NCBI RefSeq assembly: GCF_001577755.1
Contig: NZ_CP010776.1
Coordinates: 1,054,001 to 1,118,000 of the forward strand
Length of the DNA: 64,000 bases
Origin: Rufibacter sp. DG15C
GTDB taxonomy: Bacteria; Bacteroidota; Bacteroidia; Cytophagales; Hymenobacteraceae
Direction of reading: 5' to 3'
Positions 50,591-59,075 of the stretch are shown here, piece by piece. The notes beneath the pieces are model-generated. The model did no database searches, had not been told where the DNA came from, and was given only the letters and a program-made list of their open reading frames with translations. Each line of letters opens with the position of its first letter. Position 1 is the first letter of the stretch. A program made the translations under genes and the position numbers.

Positions 50591-51820
50591 TTATTTTTGC
50601 TCCAGCGTGCCCATGGCATAGTCATGCAGGTACTGGTACCTTTCCGTTAGGACGCCGTTCTTGGCGATAGTAGCCCTTTCTAGCACTCCGTGGGTATCAC
50701 CATTGATCAAGGCGGGCATGATGTGGGCTATTAACTGCCGTCCAAAATCCACAGAAGCGTTTCTGGGCAGCTCACAGGGCAGGTTGTCTACCGCCATCAC
50801 CGTGATATTCTTGGTAGAGCTATAGGCCGGCTCCTCTTTCTGAGTCCAGGGGTTGTAATCATAGGCCGGCTCTGCAATGGTAGACGCGCGTTTGGTACTC
50901 GGCACGGGGCCATCTACATCACAGCTAATGTCGGCAATGGTGTTGATCTTGAAATCTGGGTCGCGCATGTCTTCCTCAGTGAAGAGCACCGGAGCGGCCG
51001 GGTTCCAGTAGGCGCAGACCATGAGCAAATCGGTGACCTTGGCAAACTTAGAGAAGGTGGACTGGTACAGCTGCGGGTTGTGGTAAAAATCCTGAGAGTC
51101 CCAGGTGTCTGAACCAGGTTTGGCGTGATAGTCTGAGGAACGCAGCTGCGCAAACACCGGCTCCGCGAACTCCTCATTCAAATACTCAGCCACGGTCACT
51201 TGCCGCAAGCCCATGCGCTGCAACACCTCAATGGCGCCAAAGGCCACCCTGCCGCCGCCCGTCACGGCAATCTTAATGTTGGGCAAAAACTTCACCTTGA
51301 AGAACTCCTCCTCCATGTCCATCATGTCCACGCACTGGTGCGCGGGCTTCAGGTCAAACAGGTTCCACTTCTTGCCATAGGTGAGCAGCCCGTTGTAGGC
51401 GCCCACAATGCCGGCCCATCGTCCAAAAGCCACTTCGCGCTCGCCGTGGTCATTGGTGATGAGCTCATAGTCAATGAGCGTAATGCCTTTTTCTAAAACC
51501 GCATGCAGTAGTTTCTGGTTATGAGGTTGTTTCTTGATGGTATGTGAAAAGAAGAAGTAGGTTTTATGCGGGATGAGTTGGTCTACCGGCACCTCCTTGA
51601 CGCCAAACAGCACATCACAGTTGGTCAGGTCTTCGCGCAGCGGAATGCCCAGGTCTGTGTACTCTTGGTCCTTGAAGCACCGGTGCGGGCTGGGCTGCAC
51701 CACTAATTGCGCATTGGGGAATTCCTGCAATACCTGCAGACATTTTTTAGGAGAAAGGGGAACGCGTTTGTCAACGGGCATTTTGCCCTCTCTTAAAATG
51801 CCAAGCTTTACTTTAGTCAT
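50591..51820 (-). CDS. NAD(P)-dependent alanine dehydrogenase/saccharopine dehydrogenase-like enzyme
   Basis: This 409-residue enzyme begins at 51820 (MTKVKLGILREGKMPVDKRV); the longer frame runs into a repeat remnant. LGILREGKMPVDKRVPLSP is the AlaDH/PNT and lysine-ketoglutarate reductase N-terminal motif, and IKIAVTGGGRVAFGAIEVLQ is the nucleotide-binding loop. The conserved ADISCDVDGPVPSTKRASTI matches the LOR/saccharopine dehydrogenase-like branch. Likely in amino-acid metabolism (lysine or alanine turnover); the exact substrate cannot be read from sequence. Confidence 0.8.
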   Translation of the reverse strand: MTKVKLGILREGKMPVDKRVPLSPKKCLQVLQEFPNAQLVVQPSPHRCFKDQEYTDLGIPLREDLTNCDVLFGVKEVPVDQLIPHKTYFFFSHTIKKQPHNQKLLHAVLEKGITLIDYELITNDHGEREVAFGRWAGIVGAYNGLLTYGKKWNLFDLKPAHQCVDMMDMEEEFFKVKFLPNIKIAVTGGGRVAFGAIEVLQRMGLRQVTVAEYLNEEFAEPVFAQLRSSDYHAKPGSDTWDSQDFYHNPQLYQSTFSKFAKVTDLLMVCAYWNPAAPVLFTEEDMRDPDFKINTIADISCDVDGPVPSTKRASTIAEPAYDYNPWTQKEEPAYSSTKNITVMAVDNLPCELPRNASVDFGRQLIAHIMPALINGDTHGVLERATIAKNGVLTERYQYLHDYAMGTLEQK

Positions 51821-51849
51821 ATGCTGCAAATGGAATTCTACTCCAGGTT

Positions 51850-51894
51850 TAAGGTGCAAATCAAAAAAGAACGTCGCAAACAGGCCAAAGACGG
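51850..51894 (+). repeat. Dispersed hairpin element, copy 24 (remnant)
   Basis: The right arm remains as AAACAGGCCAAAGACG; the left arm is barely recognisable. It lies in the divergent gap before gcvP. Confidence 0.45.
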
Positions 51895-51948
51895 CGCGCT
51901 GTCTCTGCAATTTAGGAGGTCTGGGTGTAATTACTGAATTTTAAGCTT

Positions 51949-51956
51949 TACTTTTG
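51949..51956 (+). promoter_or_regulatory. Candidate -7 box (TACTTTTG) of gcvP
   Basis: TACTTTTG fits TAnnTTTG and lies 70 bp before the gcvP start. The leader of about 64 nt is too short for a glycine riboswitch. Confidence 0.4.
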
Positions 51957-52026
51957 TGTAATGATTTGAGCCTGACGGCTGTTTTTCAGATAACAAGATT
52001 CCATTTCTACTCTTAATATACCTCAC

Positions 52027-54945
52027 ATGATATTTAAGACCAAACCAGCAGACATCTTCAAAGAACGCCACAACGGCCCTGTGAAAGACCAAATTCAGGA
52101 GATGTTGCAAGTAATTGGTGCAGATTCTTTGGATCAGCTCATTGATGAGACCGTACCCGCGGCCATCAGACTAAAACAACCCTTAAACCTGCCATCTGCC
52201 TTAACGGAGCGCGACTTCTTGCGCAAGTTCTCTCAGATTGCCAAGCAGAACAAACTGTACAAGTCATACATTGGCTTGGGCTATAATGACACCATCTTGC
52301 CTCCGGTCATCCAGCGCAACATCCTGGAGAACCCAGGTTGGTACACCGCTTATACGCCGTATCAAGCCGAGATTGCCCAGGGCCGCTTGGAGGCGTTGAT
52401 TAATTACCAAACCCTGGTGATTGAGTTGACCGGCGTAGAGATTGCCAACGCGTCTTTGCTGGATGAGGCTACGGCTGCTGCTGAGGCCATGAACATGCTC
52501 TATGCGTTACGCAAAGGCTCCAGAAAGAATGCCACCCGCTTCTTTGTCTCTGACCAGGTATTGCCGCAGACCTTAGATGTGTTGATTACGCGCGCCACGC
52601 CATTAAACATTGAACTGATTGTAGGCGACCACCTGGACGTGAACCTGGAAGATGACACCATCTTCGGGGCCTTGGTACAATACCCGGCCGCCAATGGAGA
52701 GGTATTTGACTACACAGACTTCATCTCTCAGGCACACGCCCAGGATATGTTAGTGGCCGTAGCCGCTGACTTGATGAGCTTGACCTTGTTGAAAGCCCCC
52801 GGTGAAATGGGTGCCGATGTAGTCGTAGGTTCTTCGCAACGTTTTGGTGTACCTATGGGCTACGGCGGACCGCACGCTGGTTTCTTTGCCACTAAAGAAG
52901 AGTACAAGCGTTCCATCCCGGGCCGTATAATTGGGGTTTCTGTGGACGCGCACGGCAACAAAGCTTACCGTATGGCCTTGCAGACGCGTGAGCAGCACAT
53001 TAGAAGAGAGAAAGCCACGTCTAACATCTGTACCGCGCAGGTATTATTGGCCGTGATGGCCGGTATGTACGCCGTGTACCATGGACCGCGTCGCTTAAAA
53101 TACATTGGCCTCAACATCCACAGCCTGACCCAAATCTTGGAGAAAGGCTTGGAGCGTCTGGGCTTTGAGCAGATCAACGACAACTACTTTGACACCCTAC
53201 AGATTAGAGTGGAGAGCGCTGAGTTGCAAAATGCCATCAAGCAAGAATCAGAGGCATCTGAGATCAACTTCCGCTACTTCGCAGATTCTCATAACATAGG
53301 CATCTCTCTTAATCAGAATACAGACTTAGAGGATGTGAAAGCGATTTTGGCTGTTTTCTCAAAAGTAGCCGGAAAACCAGCCGCTGAGCTGGAGATGACC
53401 GAATTGCCTGAGCAAGTAGACATTCAGTGGCCAGAGTCATTGATCAGAACGTCTTCTTACCTGCAGCACGAGGTGTTCAACAAGTACCACTCAGAAAGCG
53501 AAATCCTGCGCTACATGAAGTACCTGGAGAACAAAGACTTCTCTTTGACGCACGGCATGATTCCGTTGGGTTCTTGCACCATGAAACTGAACGCCACCGC
53601 CGAGATGATTCCGGTGACCTGGCCAGAGATTGGCTCTTTGCACCCTTTTGCCCCAGTAGACCAAGCCAAAGGCTACGCCCAAATCTTTGAAGATCTGGAA
53701 GCGTGGCTATGCGAGGTGACTGGTTTTGCCGCTGTTTCTCTGCAGCCAAACTCAGGTGCCCAAGGCGAGTACGCCGGTCTGATGGTAATCAGAGCCTACC
53801 ATGAGGCGCGCGGTGATCATCACCGTAACATCTCGTTGATCCCATCTTCGGCACACGGCACCAACCCGGCCTCTGCGGTGATGGCCGGAATGAAAGTGGT
53901 GATTGTGAAGTGCGATGAGCGCGGTAACATTGACGTAGCTGATTTGAAAGCGAAAGCCGAGCAGCACAAAGACGATCTATCTTGCCTAATGGTGACCTAT
54001 CCTTCTACCCACGGCGTGTATGAGGAAAGCATCCTTGAAATTTGTGAGATTATCCATACGTACGGTGGCCGTGTGTATATGGACGGTGCCAACATGAACG
54101 CCCAGGTGGGCTTGACCTCGCCGGGTAACATTGGCGCGGATGTGTGCCACTTGAACCTGCACAAGACCTTCTGTATTCCGCACGGTGGTGGTGGACCAGG
54201 CGTTGGCCCAATTGGCGTAGTGGCTGACTTAGCTCCGTACCTGCCAGGCCACGCGGTGGTAGATTTGGGTAGACCAGAGGCTATCAATGCCGTTTCTGCC
54301 GCACCTTGGGGAAGCGCCAGCATCCTGCCAATTTCTTATGCCTATATTGCCATGATGGGCGGCGAAGGTTTGACAGAGGCCACCAAGATTGCCATCCTAA
54401 ATGCTAACTACATCAAAGCCCGTCTGGAGCCGCACTACCCAGTATTGTACGTAGGTACCAACGGCCGTTGCGCTCATGAAATGATCTTAGACTGCCGCGC
54501 CTTCAAAAAAGTGGGTGTTGAGGTAGAAGACATTGCCAAGCGTTTGATGGACTATGGCTTCCATGCGCCAACAGTATCTTTCCCAGTGGCCGGAACCTTG
54601 ATGGTAGAGCCTACTGAGAGCGAAAGCAAAGCAGAGCTAGACCGTTTCTGCGAAGCCATGATTTCTATCAGAGCAGAAATCACTGAGATTGAAGAAGGCA
54701 AAGCCGATCAGAAGGTGAACGTGTTGAAAAACGCTCCTCACCCGGCGCACATTGCCCTGGTAGAGAACTGGACCTTGCCGTACTCCAGAGAGAAAGCAGT
54801 GTATCCAGTGCCGTATACCAGAATTGCTAAGTTCTGGCCAACCGTGAGCCGCGTAGACAGTGCTTACGGTGACCGTAACTTGATTTGTAGCTGTGCCCCG
54901 GTAGAAGCCTATAATGAGCAAGACCAGCCTATGACCGCGGTGTAA
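52027..54945 (+). CDS. gcvP: Glycine dehydrogenase (decarboxylating), P-protein
   Basis: This 972-residue PLP enzyme of the glycine cleavage system decarboxylates glycine and transfers the aminomethyl group to the H-protein. The N-terminal half ([20 protein letters not shown]) and the PLP-carrying half are fused in one chain. The PLP lysine is in [20 protein letters not shown] near residue 715, and the conserved [17 protein letters not shown] lies near 515. Full length for the single-chain type. The gcvT and gcvH genes are not in this window. Confidence 0.96.
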   Translation: MIFKTKPADIFKERHNGPVKDQIQEMLQVIGADSLDQLIDETVPAAIRLKQPLNLPSALTERDFLRKFSQIAKQNKLYKSYIGLGYNDTILPPVIQRNILENPGWYTAYTPYQAEIAQGRLEALINYQTLVIELTGVEIANASLLDEATAAAEAMNMLYALRKGSRKNATRFFVSDQVLPQTLDVLITRATPLNIELIVGDHLDVNLEDDTIFGALVQYPAANGEVFDYTDFISQAHAQDMLVAVAADLMSLTLLKAPGEMGADVVVGSSQRFGVPMGYGGPHAGFFATKEEYKRSIPGRIIGVSVDAHGNKAYRMALQTREQHIRREKATSNICTAQVLLAVMAGMYAVYHGPRRLKYIGLNIHSLTQILEKGLERLGFEQINDNYFDTLQIRVESAELQNAIKQESEASEINFRYFADSHNIGISLNQNTDLEDVKAILAVFSKVAGKPAAELEMTELPEQVDIQWPESLIRTSSYLQHEVFNKYHSESEILRYMKYLENKDFSLTHGMIPLGSCTMKLNATAEMIPVTWPEIGSLHPFAPVDQAKGYAQIFEDLEAWLCEVTGFAAVSLQPNSGAQGEYAGLMVIRAYHEARGDHHRNISLIPSSAHGTNPASAVMAGMKVVIVKCDERGNIDVADLKAKAEQHKDDLSCLMVTYPSTHGVYEESILEICEIIHTYGGRVYMDGANMNAQVGLTSPGNIGADVCHLNLHKTFCIPHGGGGPGVGPIGVVADLAPYLPGHAVVDLGRPEAINAVSAAPWGSASILPISYAYIAMMGGEGLTEATKIAILNANYIKARLEPHYPVLYVGTNGRCAHEMILDCRAFKKVGVEVEDIAKRLMDYGFHAPTVSFPVAGTLMVEPTESESKAELDRFCEAMISIRAEITEIEEGKADQKVNVLKNAPHPAHIALVENWTLPYSREKAVYPVPYTRIAKFWPTVSRVDSAYGDRNLICSCAPVEAYNEQDQPMTAV

Positions 54946-54970
54946 TCACCATTTTAAGTATTCCTTACAG

Positions 54971-55012
54971 AAAACGCCCGTTGCCTCACCGCAGCGGGCG
55001 TTTTCGTTTTTA
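54971..55012 (+). terminator. Terminator of gcvP
   Basis: AAAACGCCCG pairs with CGGGCGTTTT, followed by CGTTTTT, which is the left arm of dispersed element copy 25. Confidence 0.85.
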
Positions 55013-55042
55013 GGCTAATTCTTGGAAAACAGCCAAAAAACG
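55005..55042 (+). repeat. Dispersed hairpin element, copy 25
   Basis: Arms CGTTTTTAGGCTAATTC and GGAAAACAGCCAAAAAACG. The left arm is shared with the gcvP terminator tail. Confidence 0.82.
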
Positions 55043-55282
55043 GCCACCTATCTGCTTTTCACAATAGTCATGCAGATAGTTTCTTCACTTGTATAAGACA
55101 CAGCAACGCCGCTAAGGAATAGACAAACGCTATGTGACAGGAATAGTCTGCACTTCACCTCCTAGCAAGTCTCTATAATCCAGAGGGCTACTATATTCCC
55201 AAAAACGTATAATATAAGTATTTGACTCCCTGTGCAATAGAGACTGAGACGTTGTTTATTCTACATACAAATCCAGAACAAG

Positions 55283-55912
55283 ATGAACTCACCAAACAGC
55301 ATCCTTACGTATTTGATGGGGTTAAGCATGAGCCTTTTGATCTTAGGCTTTGCAGGCTGTGCTCCTTCCATCCATGTCTCCTCAGATTATGAGAAGAACA
55401 CCAATTTTGCGCAATACCGTACCTGGCGCTGGTACCAAGACCAACCTGTGGCAAAAAGTGATTCTACCCGTAAATACAGTACGTTCTTAGACAAGCGGGT
55501 GAAGACTGCGGTAGAAAGTGAAATGGCCCGCCGAGGCTTTCAGCTAGCTGCCGGCTCACAAAAAACAGACATGCTTTTGGCCTATGATGTGAGTATTGAG
55601 AATGTGCAGCGCATTCGGCCAGACTATATAAGTATTCCTACCATAGGGTATGGGTACTGGTACGGTTACCGCTATGCCTACACCTACAACAGGCTATACA
55701 ATAATACCACCGTGCAAGAATACCAGGCGGGTACTATTATTTTGGATATTGTGGACGCCCAAAGCAATGAACTGGTATGGCGCGGCACCGGGCAAACCAC
55801 TGGCGGCGAGAGATCCTTGACCCAAGAAAAAGTCCAAGCCGTCATTACCCAGATTTTGGCCAAGTTCCCGCCTAAGACTAGTAATGACCAAGTGTCCTCT
55901 AGCCAGTATTAG
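55283..55912 (+). CDS. DUF4136 lipoprotein
   Basis: This 209-residue lipoprotein has signal MNSPNSILTYLMGLSMSLLI and lipobox GFAGC. The DUF4136 core is recognisable from NTNFAQYRTWRWYQDQPVA at the N-terminal strand, DKRVKTAVESEMARRGFQLA, and QAGTIILDIVDAQSNELVWR with a terminal helix VQAVITQILAKFPPK. DUF4136 proteins are small envelope lipoproteins of unknown role common in Bacteroidota. It has its own promoter region and terminator. Confidence 0.88.
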   Translation: MNSPNSILTYLMGLSMSLLILGFAGCAPSIHVSSDYEKNTNFAQYRTWRWYQDQPVAKSDSTRKYSTFLDKRVKTAVESEMARRGFQLAAGSQKTDMLLAYDVSIENVQRIRPDYISIPTIGYGYWYGYRYAYTYNRLYNNTTVQEYQAGTIILDIVDAQSNELVWRGTGQTTGGERSLTQEKVQAVITQILAKFPPKTSNDQVSSSQY

Positions 55913-55928
55913 AAACTTGGTTTCACTT

Positions 55929-55963
55929 AAAAAGCCCTAGCCCAACAAGCTAGGGCTTTTTTA
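55929..55963 (+). terminator. Terminator of the DUF4136 gene
   Basis: AAAAAGCCCTAGC pairs with GCTAGGGCTTTTT across a 7-nt loop. Confidence 0.9.
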
Positions 55964-55970
55964 ACAGCTT

Positions 55971-56010
55971 CCGTTTTTGGCCTATTTTCTGGAAAACAGG
56001 CCAAAAACGG
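55971..56010 (+). repeat. Dispersed hairpin element, copy 26 (near-perfect)
   Basis: Arms CCGTTTTTGGCCTATTTT and AAAACAGGCCAAAAACGG with CTGG loop, between two ordinary terminators in a convergent gap. Confidence 0.92.
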
Positions 56011-56018
56011 ACGTAAAA

Positions 56019-56049
56019 CAAAAAGCCACCCCAAAAGGGTGGCTTTTAT
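56019..56049 (-). terminator. Terminator of the OmpA-family gene
   Basis: On the minus strand AAAAGCCACCC pairs with GGGTGGCTTTT, followed by TGTTTT. Confidence 0.85.
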
Positions 56050-56072
56050 AGAATTGGATCAACAAGAAGAAT

Positions 56073-58076
56073 TTATTTGATTTTGAACTCAGTGCGGCGG
56101 TTCATCTGATGCTGCTCCTCGGTACATTCTACCCCATCAGCGCAACCGTTTCTAAGACGCGTCTCGCCGTAGCCTTTCCAGCTGAGGCGGTTTCTAGGAA
56201 TACCCTTGCTAACCAGGTACTCCACCGCCGACTGGGCTCTGCGCTCAGACAGCAACATGTTGTAGCCTAGGCCTTCGCGGGCATCTGTGTGGGAACCTAG
56301 CTCGATTTTGATGCTCGGGTTATCCTGTAGAATACGCACCAGCTTATCTAGCTCCAATGCGGCATCTGGTCTAATGTTCCACTTGTCCAGGTCATAGTAG
56401 ATGTTCTCCAGGGCAATGGCCACGTTGGCTTTGCTCTTATCAAAGATCAAGGTCACGCGGGTGGTGTCTGCCAGGCTGGTCGTGTCAATAGAAACCGTAG
56501 CGGATTGCTTCAGGTAGCCAAATTTTTGACCAGCCAATTCATATACATTGCCTTTCATGACACCGTACGCATACTCACCATTAAGATTGGTGAAAGCGGC
56601 AGTAGTATCTGTAGAACCTTTGATGGCCAGTTTCAACTGTACATCTGACAACGGCTGGGTAGTGGTGCGCTTGCTAGGCAGAGAGACTCTTTCTAAGGTA
56701 GTCACCAGCAGCACCGCGTTGCTCAGCATTTTAAAGCTGTAGATGTCATCTGTGCCGTTGTTGCTGTCACGGTTAGAAGAAAGATACCCAACGGTCTCAC
56801 TCTTCTCCACGTTGCGCATGAACGTCATCCCGAAATCGTCTTTAGGTGAATTAATGGGATTTCTCAAGTTCTGTGGCTTGGTCCAGCTGGCGCGGCTTCC
56901 TTGGGCTCTGAACACGTCCAGACCACCAAAGCCCGGATGCGTGTCTGAAGAGAAGTAGAAGTACCCAGATCTGTCAAACGACGGGAACATCTCCTTACCC
57001 ACCGTATTAATGGTGTTACCAGCGTTTACCGGTTGTCCCCAATTACCGTCTGCCTGAAGCTCTGAGTAATAGATGTCAGTTTCACCGAACCCGCCGGGCT
57101 TGTCAGAAACAAAGTACATGGTCTTACCATCCGGTGACAAGGCCGGGTGACCCACGCTGTATTCACTCACCTTGTTGTAAGGAAAGGCCTTTGGAGCAGA
57201 CCAGGTGCCGGCAGCACCACTGTCGCTGCGCGTAGCCGAGAAAATCTCCAGGCGGTTCACGTGATCATTGGTCATTGGTTTCTTCACCCAGCTGGTAGGA
57301 TCCACGTTCACGTTCTTGTTTTTCACCTCTACCATGTGGGTACGGGTGAAATAGATGGTGGAGTTAGAGCTGTCCAACACGGCTGGGCCGTCATGGTACA
57401 AAGAGTTCAACGACTCGCTAGCCATGGTAGGCAACTGCCAGGTGCTGTCCTGGTTGCGCTCTGCATAGAACATCTGTAAGTAAGGTCTTCCGGTCCAGCC
57501 GTAGGTGCCTGCGTCTACATCCTTGTCGTTGCTTTTAGGGCCACCGCGGTCAGAGGCGAAGATGATACCGTTTTCATACACCGTCGGGCTGAAGTCTGCG
57601 TTACCAGAATTGATGGCAGTTTCATTCACCACAATGGCAGATACCGGTTCTTCTAACAGCTTTAAAGCAGCGTCAGAGGCGTTGGCCTTGGCATTGGCTT
57701 TGGCGGCCTCGGCGGGCACTTTCATGGCGTAGTTCTGGTACTGGGTCTTGGCCTCAAAGTACTTACCGTTGCTCCGCAGGGCCTCGGCATAGTAATAGAT
57801 GTTGATGGGGTCTGCCTCTGGCATGGCCACCACTTTGGCGTACCACTCCTCCGCTTCTTTGGTGCGGCCCGTCAGGCGGTAAGAGTCAGCTAGGCGCTGT
57901 GCCCCTACTAGGTTTGGCTCTCTAGAGGCAAAGGCTTCTTTATACTCTTCAATAGCAAGGGTGTAATCAAAGTTCTCATAATGCAAGTCAGCTTTGCGGG
58001 TAGAATTACAGCCACCCACCACTAAACCGCCTGCCAGAAGAAGAGCCAGTGATAAAGATTTGTATTTATTGATCAT
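56073..58076 (-). CDS. PorE-like OmpA-family protein (TPR, propeller, OmpA)
   Basis: The ATG at 58076 (MINKYKSLSLALLLAGGLVV) is preferred to the TTG two codons upstream. The protein is a lipoprotein (lipobox VVGGC). In order come TPR-like helices (EEYKEAFASREPNLVGAQRL), a PD40-type propeller (LSPDGKTMYFVSDKPGGFGE, SGYFYFSSDTHPGFGGLDVF), a carboxypeptidase-regulatory-like beta domain (GSTDTTAAFTNLNGEYAYGV), and a C-terminal OmpA domain (LGSHTDAREGLGYNMLLSER) that should bind peptidoglycan. This is the domain order of PorE of the type IX secretion system. It is the third gene of the adhesin-PorP-OmpA locus. 667 residues. Confidence 0.88.
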   Translation of the reverse strand: MINKYKSLSLALLLAGGLVVGGCNSTRKADLHYENFDYTLAIEEYKEAFASREPNLVGAQRLADSYRLTGRTKEAEEWYAKVVAMPEADPINIYYYAEALRSNGKYFEAKTQYQNYAMKVPAEAAKANAKANASDAALKLLEEPVSAIVVNETAINSGNADFSPTVYENGIIFASDRGGPKSNDKDVDAGTYGWTGRPYLQMFYAERNQDSTWQLPTMASESLNSLYHDGPAVLDSSNSTIYFTRTHMVEVKNKNVNVDPTSWVKKPMTNDHVNRLEIFSATRSDSGAAGTWSAPKAFPYNKVSEYSVGHPALSPDGKTMYFVSDKPGGFGETDIYYSELQADGNWGQPVNAGNTINTVGKEMFPSFDRSGYFYFSSDTHPGFGGLDVFRAQGSRASWTKPQNLRNPINSPKDDFGMTFMRNVEKSETVGYLSSNRDSNNGTDDIYSFKMLSNAVLLVTTLERVSLPSKRTTTQPLSDVQLKLAIKGSTDTTAAFTNLNGEYAYGVMKGNVYELAGQKFGYLKQSATVSIDTTSLADTTRVTLIFDKSKANVAIALENIYYDLDKWNIRPDAALELDKLVRILQDNPSIKIELGSHTDAREGLGYNMLLSERRAQSAVEYLVSKGIPRNRLSWKGYGETRLRNGCADGVECTEEQHQMNRRTEFKIK

Positions 58077-58095
58077 AGTCAATTCAAATTTTAAA

Positions 58096-59037
58096 TTAGA
58101 AATAACGTGGCGTTACCATCTTGGTAGGCTGCATGCGCAGGAACGTGTATCCAACAGATATTTCATGGGTAGAGAGGTCATTCAAATTACTGTGCAGGGT
58201 GTAGTCATAAGCATAGCCTAACCGCAGACGTTGGGTTAAGTAAATGTCTGTCATGGCTACAATGGCGTCTCTGTGGTTCAGGCCTTTTGCCTCAAAGTCG
58301 TTTTTGAAGATGTTGATGCCCGTGCGGTAAGAAGTACCCAACCAAATGCGCTCCTTGAACAAGAAGAAGAAGTTGAAGTCCACGTTAGACGGTCCATCAA
58401 AGTTGTCCTTGAGCATGAAGCTCGGCTTGAACTTAATGTTGTCGCCTAGGTCAGCCACATACCCAGCCGTGAAGAAGTAATGTCTCTCTGGGTCATAGTT
58501 GATGTCTTTATCAATTCCTAAAAGGTCTGTCACAGACACCCCAGCATAGAAGCGCTCTGTATGGTAGAAAATACCCAGGTTCAAATCTGGGCTGAAGGTG
58601 GTTTCCTTCTGGTTGATCAAAGTAGGGTCACCGTCTACGTTGTACTTGTTGGCATCAACTGCGTAATGTGACACCCCGGCACCTAAACCTACACTAATCA
58701 CGCCGTCTGCGCTCACAGGCAGTTTGACAGAAGCATCTACGATGAAGTTCTTGCGATTCTGTGCAAAGATTTCATCACGGGTGGCATGGAATCCCAAGCC
58801 AATGCGCTTGTTTTTAGTCAGGCCATCAATACTGAAGGACTGGGTGTTGGGAGCGCCTTCCAAGCCTGCCCACTGTTGCCGGTGGAAAGCATTCAAGGTA
58901 AGGTTTTCTTTAGCACCTGCGTACGCTGGATTGATTACCAGCTGGTTAAAAATGTATTGTGAGTACTGGGGACGGTGCTGGGCCCACAGGTTTCCTGTGG
59001 CCAGCATCGTCATGATCAGTATTAGAATTCGTTTCAT
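58096..59037 (-). CDS. PorP/SprF family type IX secretion membrane protein
   Basis: This 313-residue outer-membrane barrel starts with signal peptide MKRILILIMTMLATGNLWAQ. QYSQYIFNQLVINPAYAGAK and LNAFHRQQWAGLEGAPNTQS are the signature of PorP/SprF proteins. These help secrete and anchor type-B CTD cargo such as SprB in Flavobacterium. It lies directly between the giant adhesin (upstream, 38 bp) and the OmpA gene (downstream, 19 bp), so it probably serves as the specific exporter/anchor for the adhesin encoded beside it. Confidence 0.92.
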   Translation of the reverse strand: MKRILILIMTMLATGNLWAQHRPQYSQYIFNQLVINPAYAGAKENLTLNAFHRQQWAGLEGAPNTQSFSIDGLTKNKRIGLGFHATRDEIFAQNRKNFIVDASVKLPVSADGVISVGLGAGVSHYAVDANKYNVDGDPTLINQKETTFSPDLNLGIFYHTERFYAGVSVTDLLGIDKDINYDPERHYFFTAGYVADLGDNIKFKPSFMLKDNFDGPSNVDFNFFFLFKERIWLGTSYRTGINIFKNDFEAKGLNHRDAIVAMTDIYLTQRLRLGYAYDYTLHSNLNDLSTHEISVGYTFLRMQPTKMVTPRYF

Positions 59038-59075
59038 ATCTCTTTTTGAAATTAGGATTATGTCTAGTGCTAGGC

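Larger units (their letters stand above)
54946..55282. other. 337-bp intergenic region
   Basis: It holds the gcvP terminator (54971-55012) and one dispersed hairpin element (55005-55042). Beyond that is AT-rich sequence before the DUF4136 gene with a weak TATAATATAAG stretch; no gene recognised. Confidence 0.5.

Noticed and set aside
51961-52026. Possible glycine riboswitch before gcvP
   Set aside because: The leader is about 64 nt and shows no tandem aptamer pattern; too short for the known gcv riboswitch.
53340-53382. Element-like string GCGATTTTGGCTGTTTTCTC...CCGGAAAAC
   Set aside because: It is within gcvP ([14 protein letters not shown]) and pairs poorly; explained by coding.
369-56010. 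The dispersed repeats as a CRISPR array
   Set aside because: Copies are kilobases apart at gene boundaries with genes, not short spacers, between them, and no cas genes are present.
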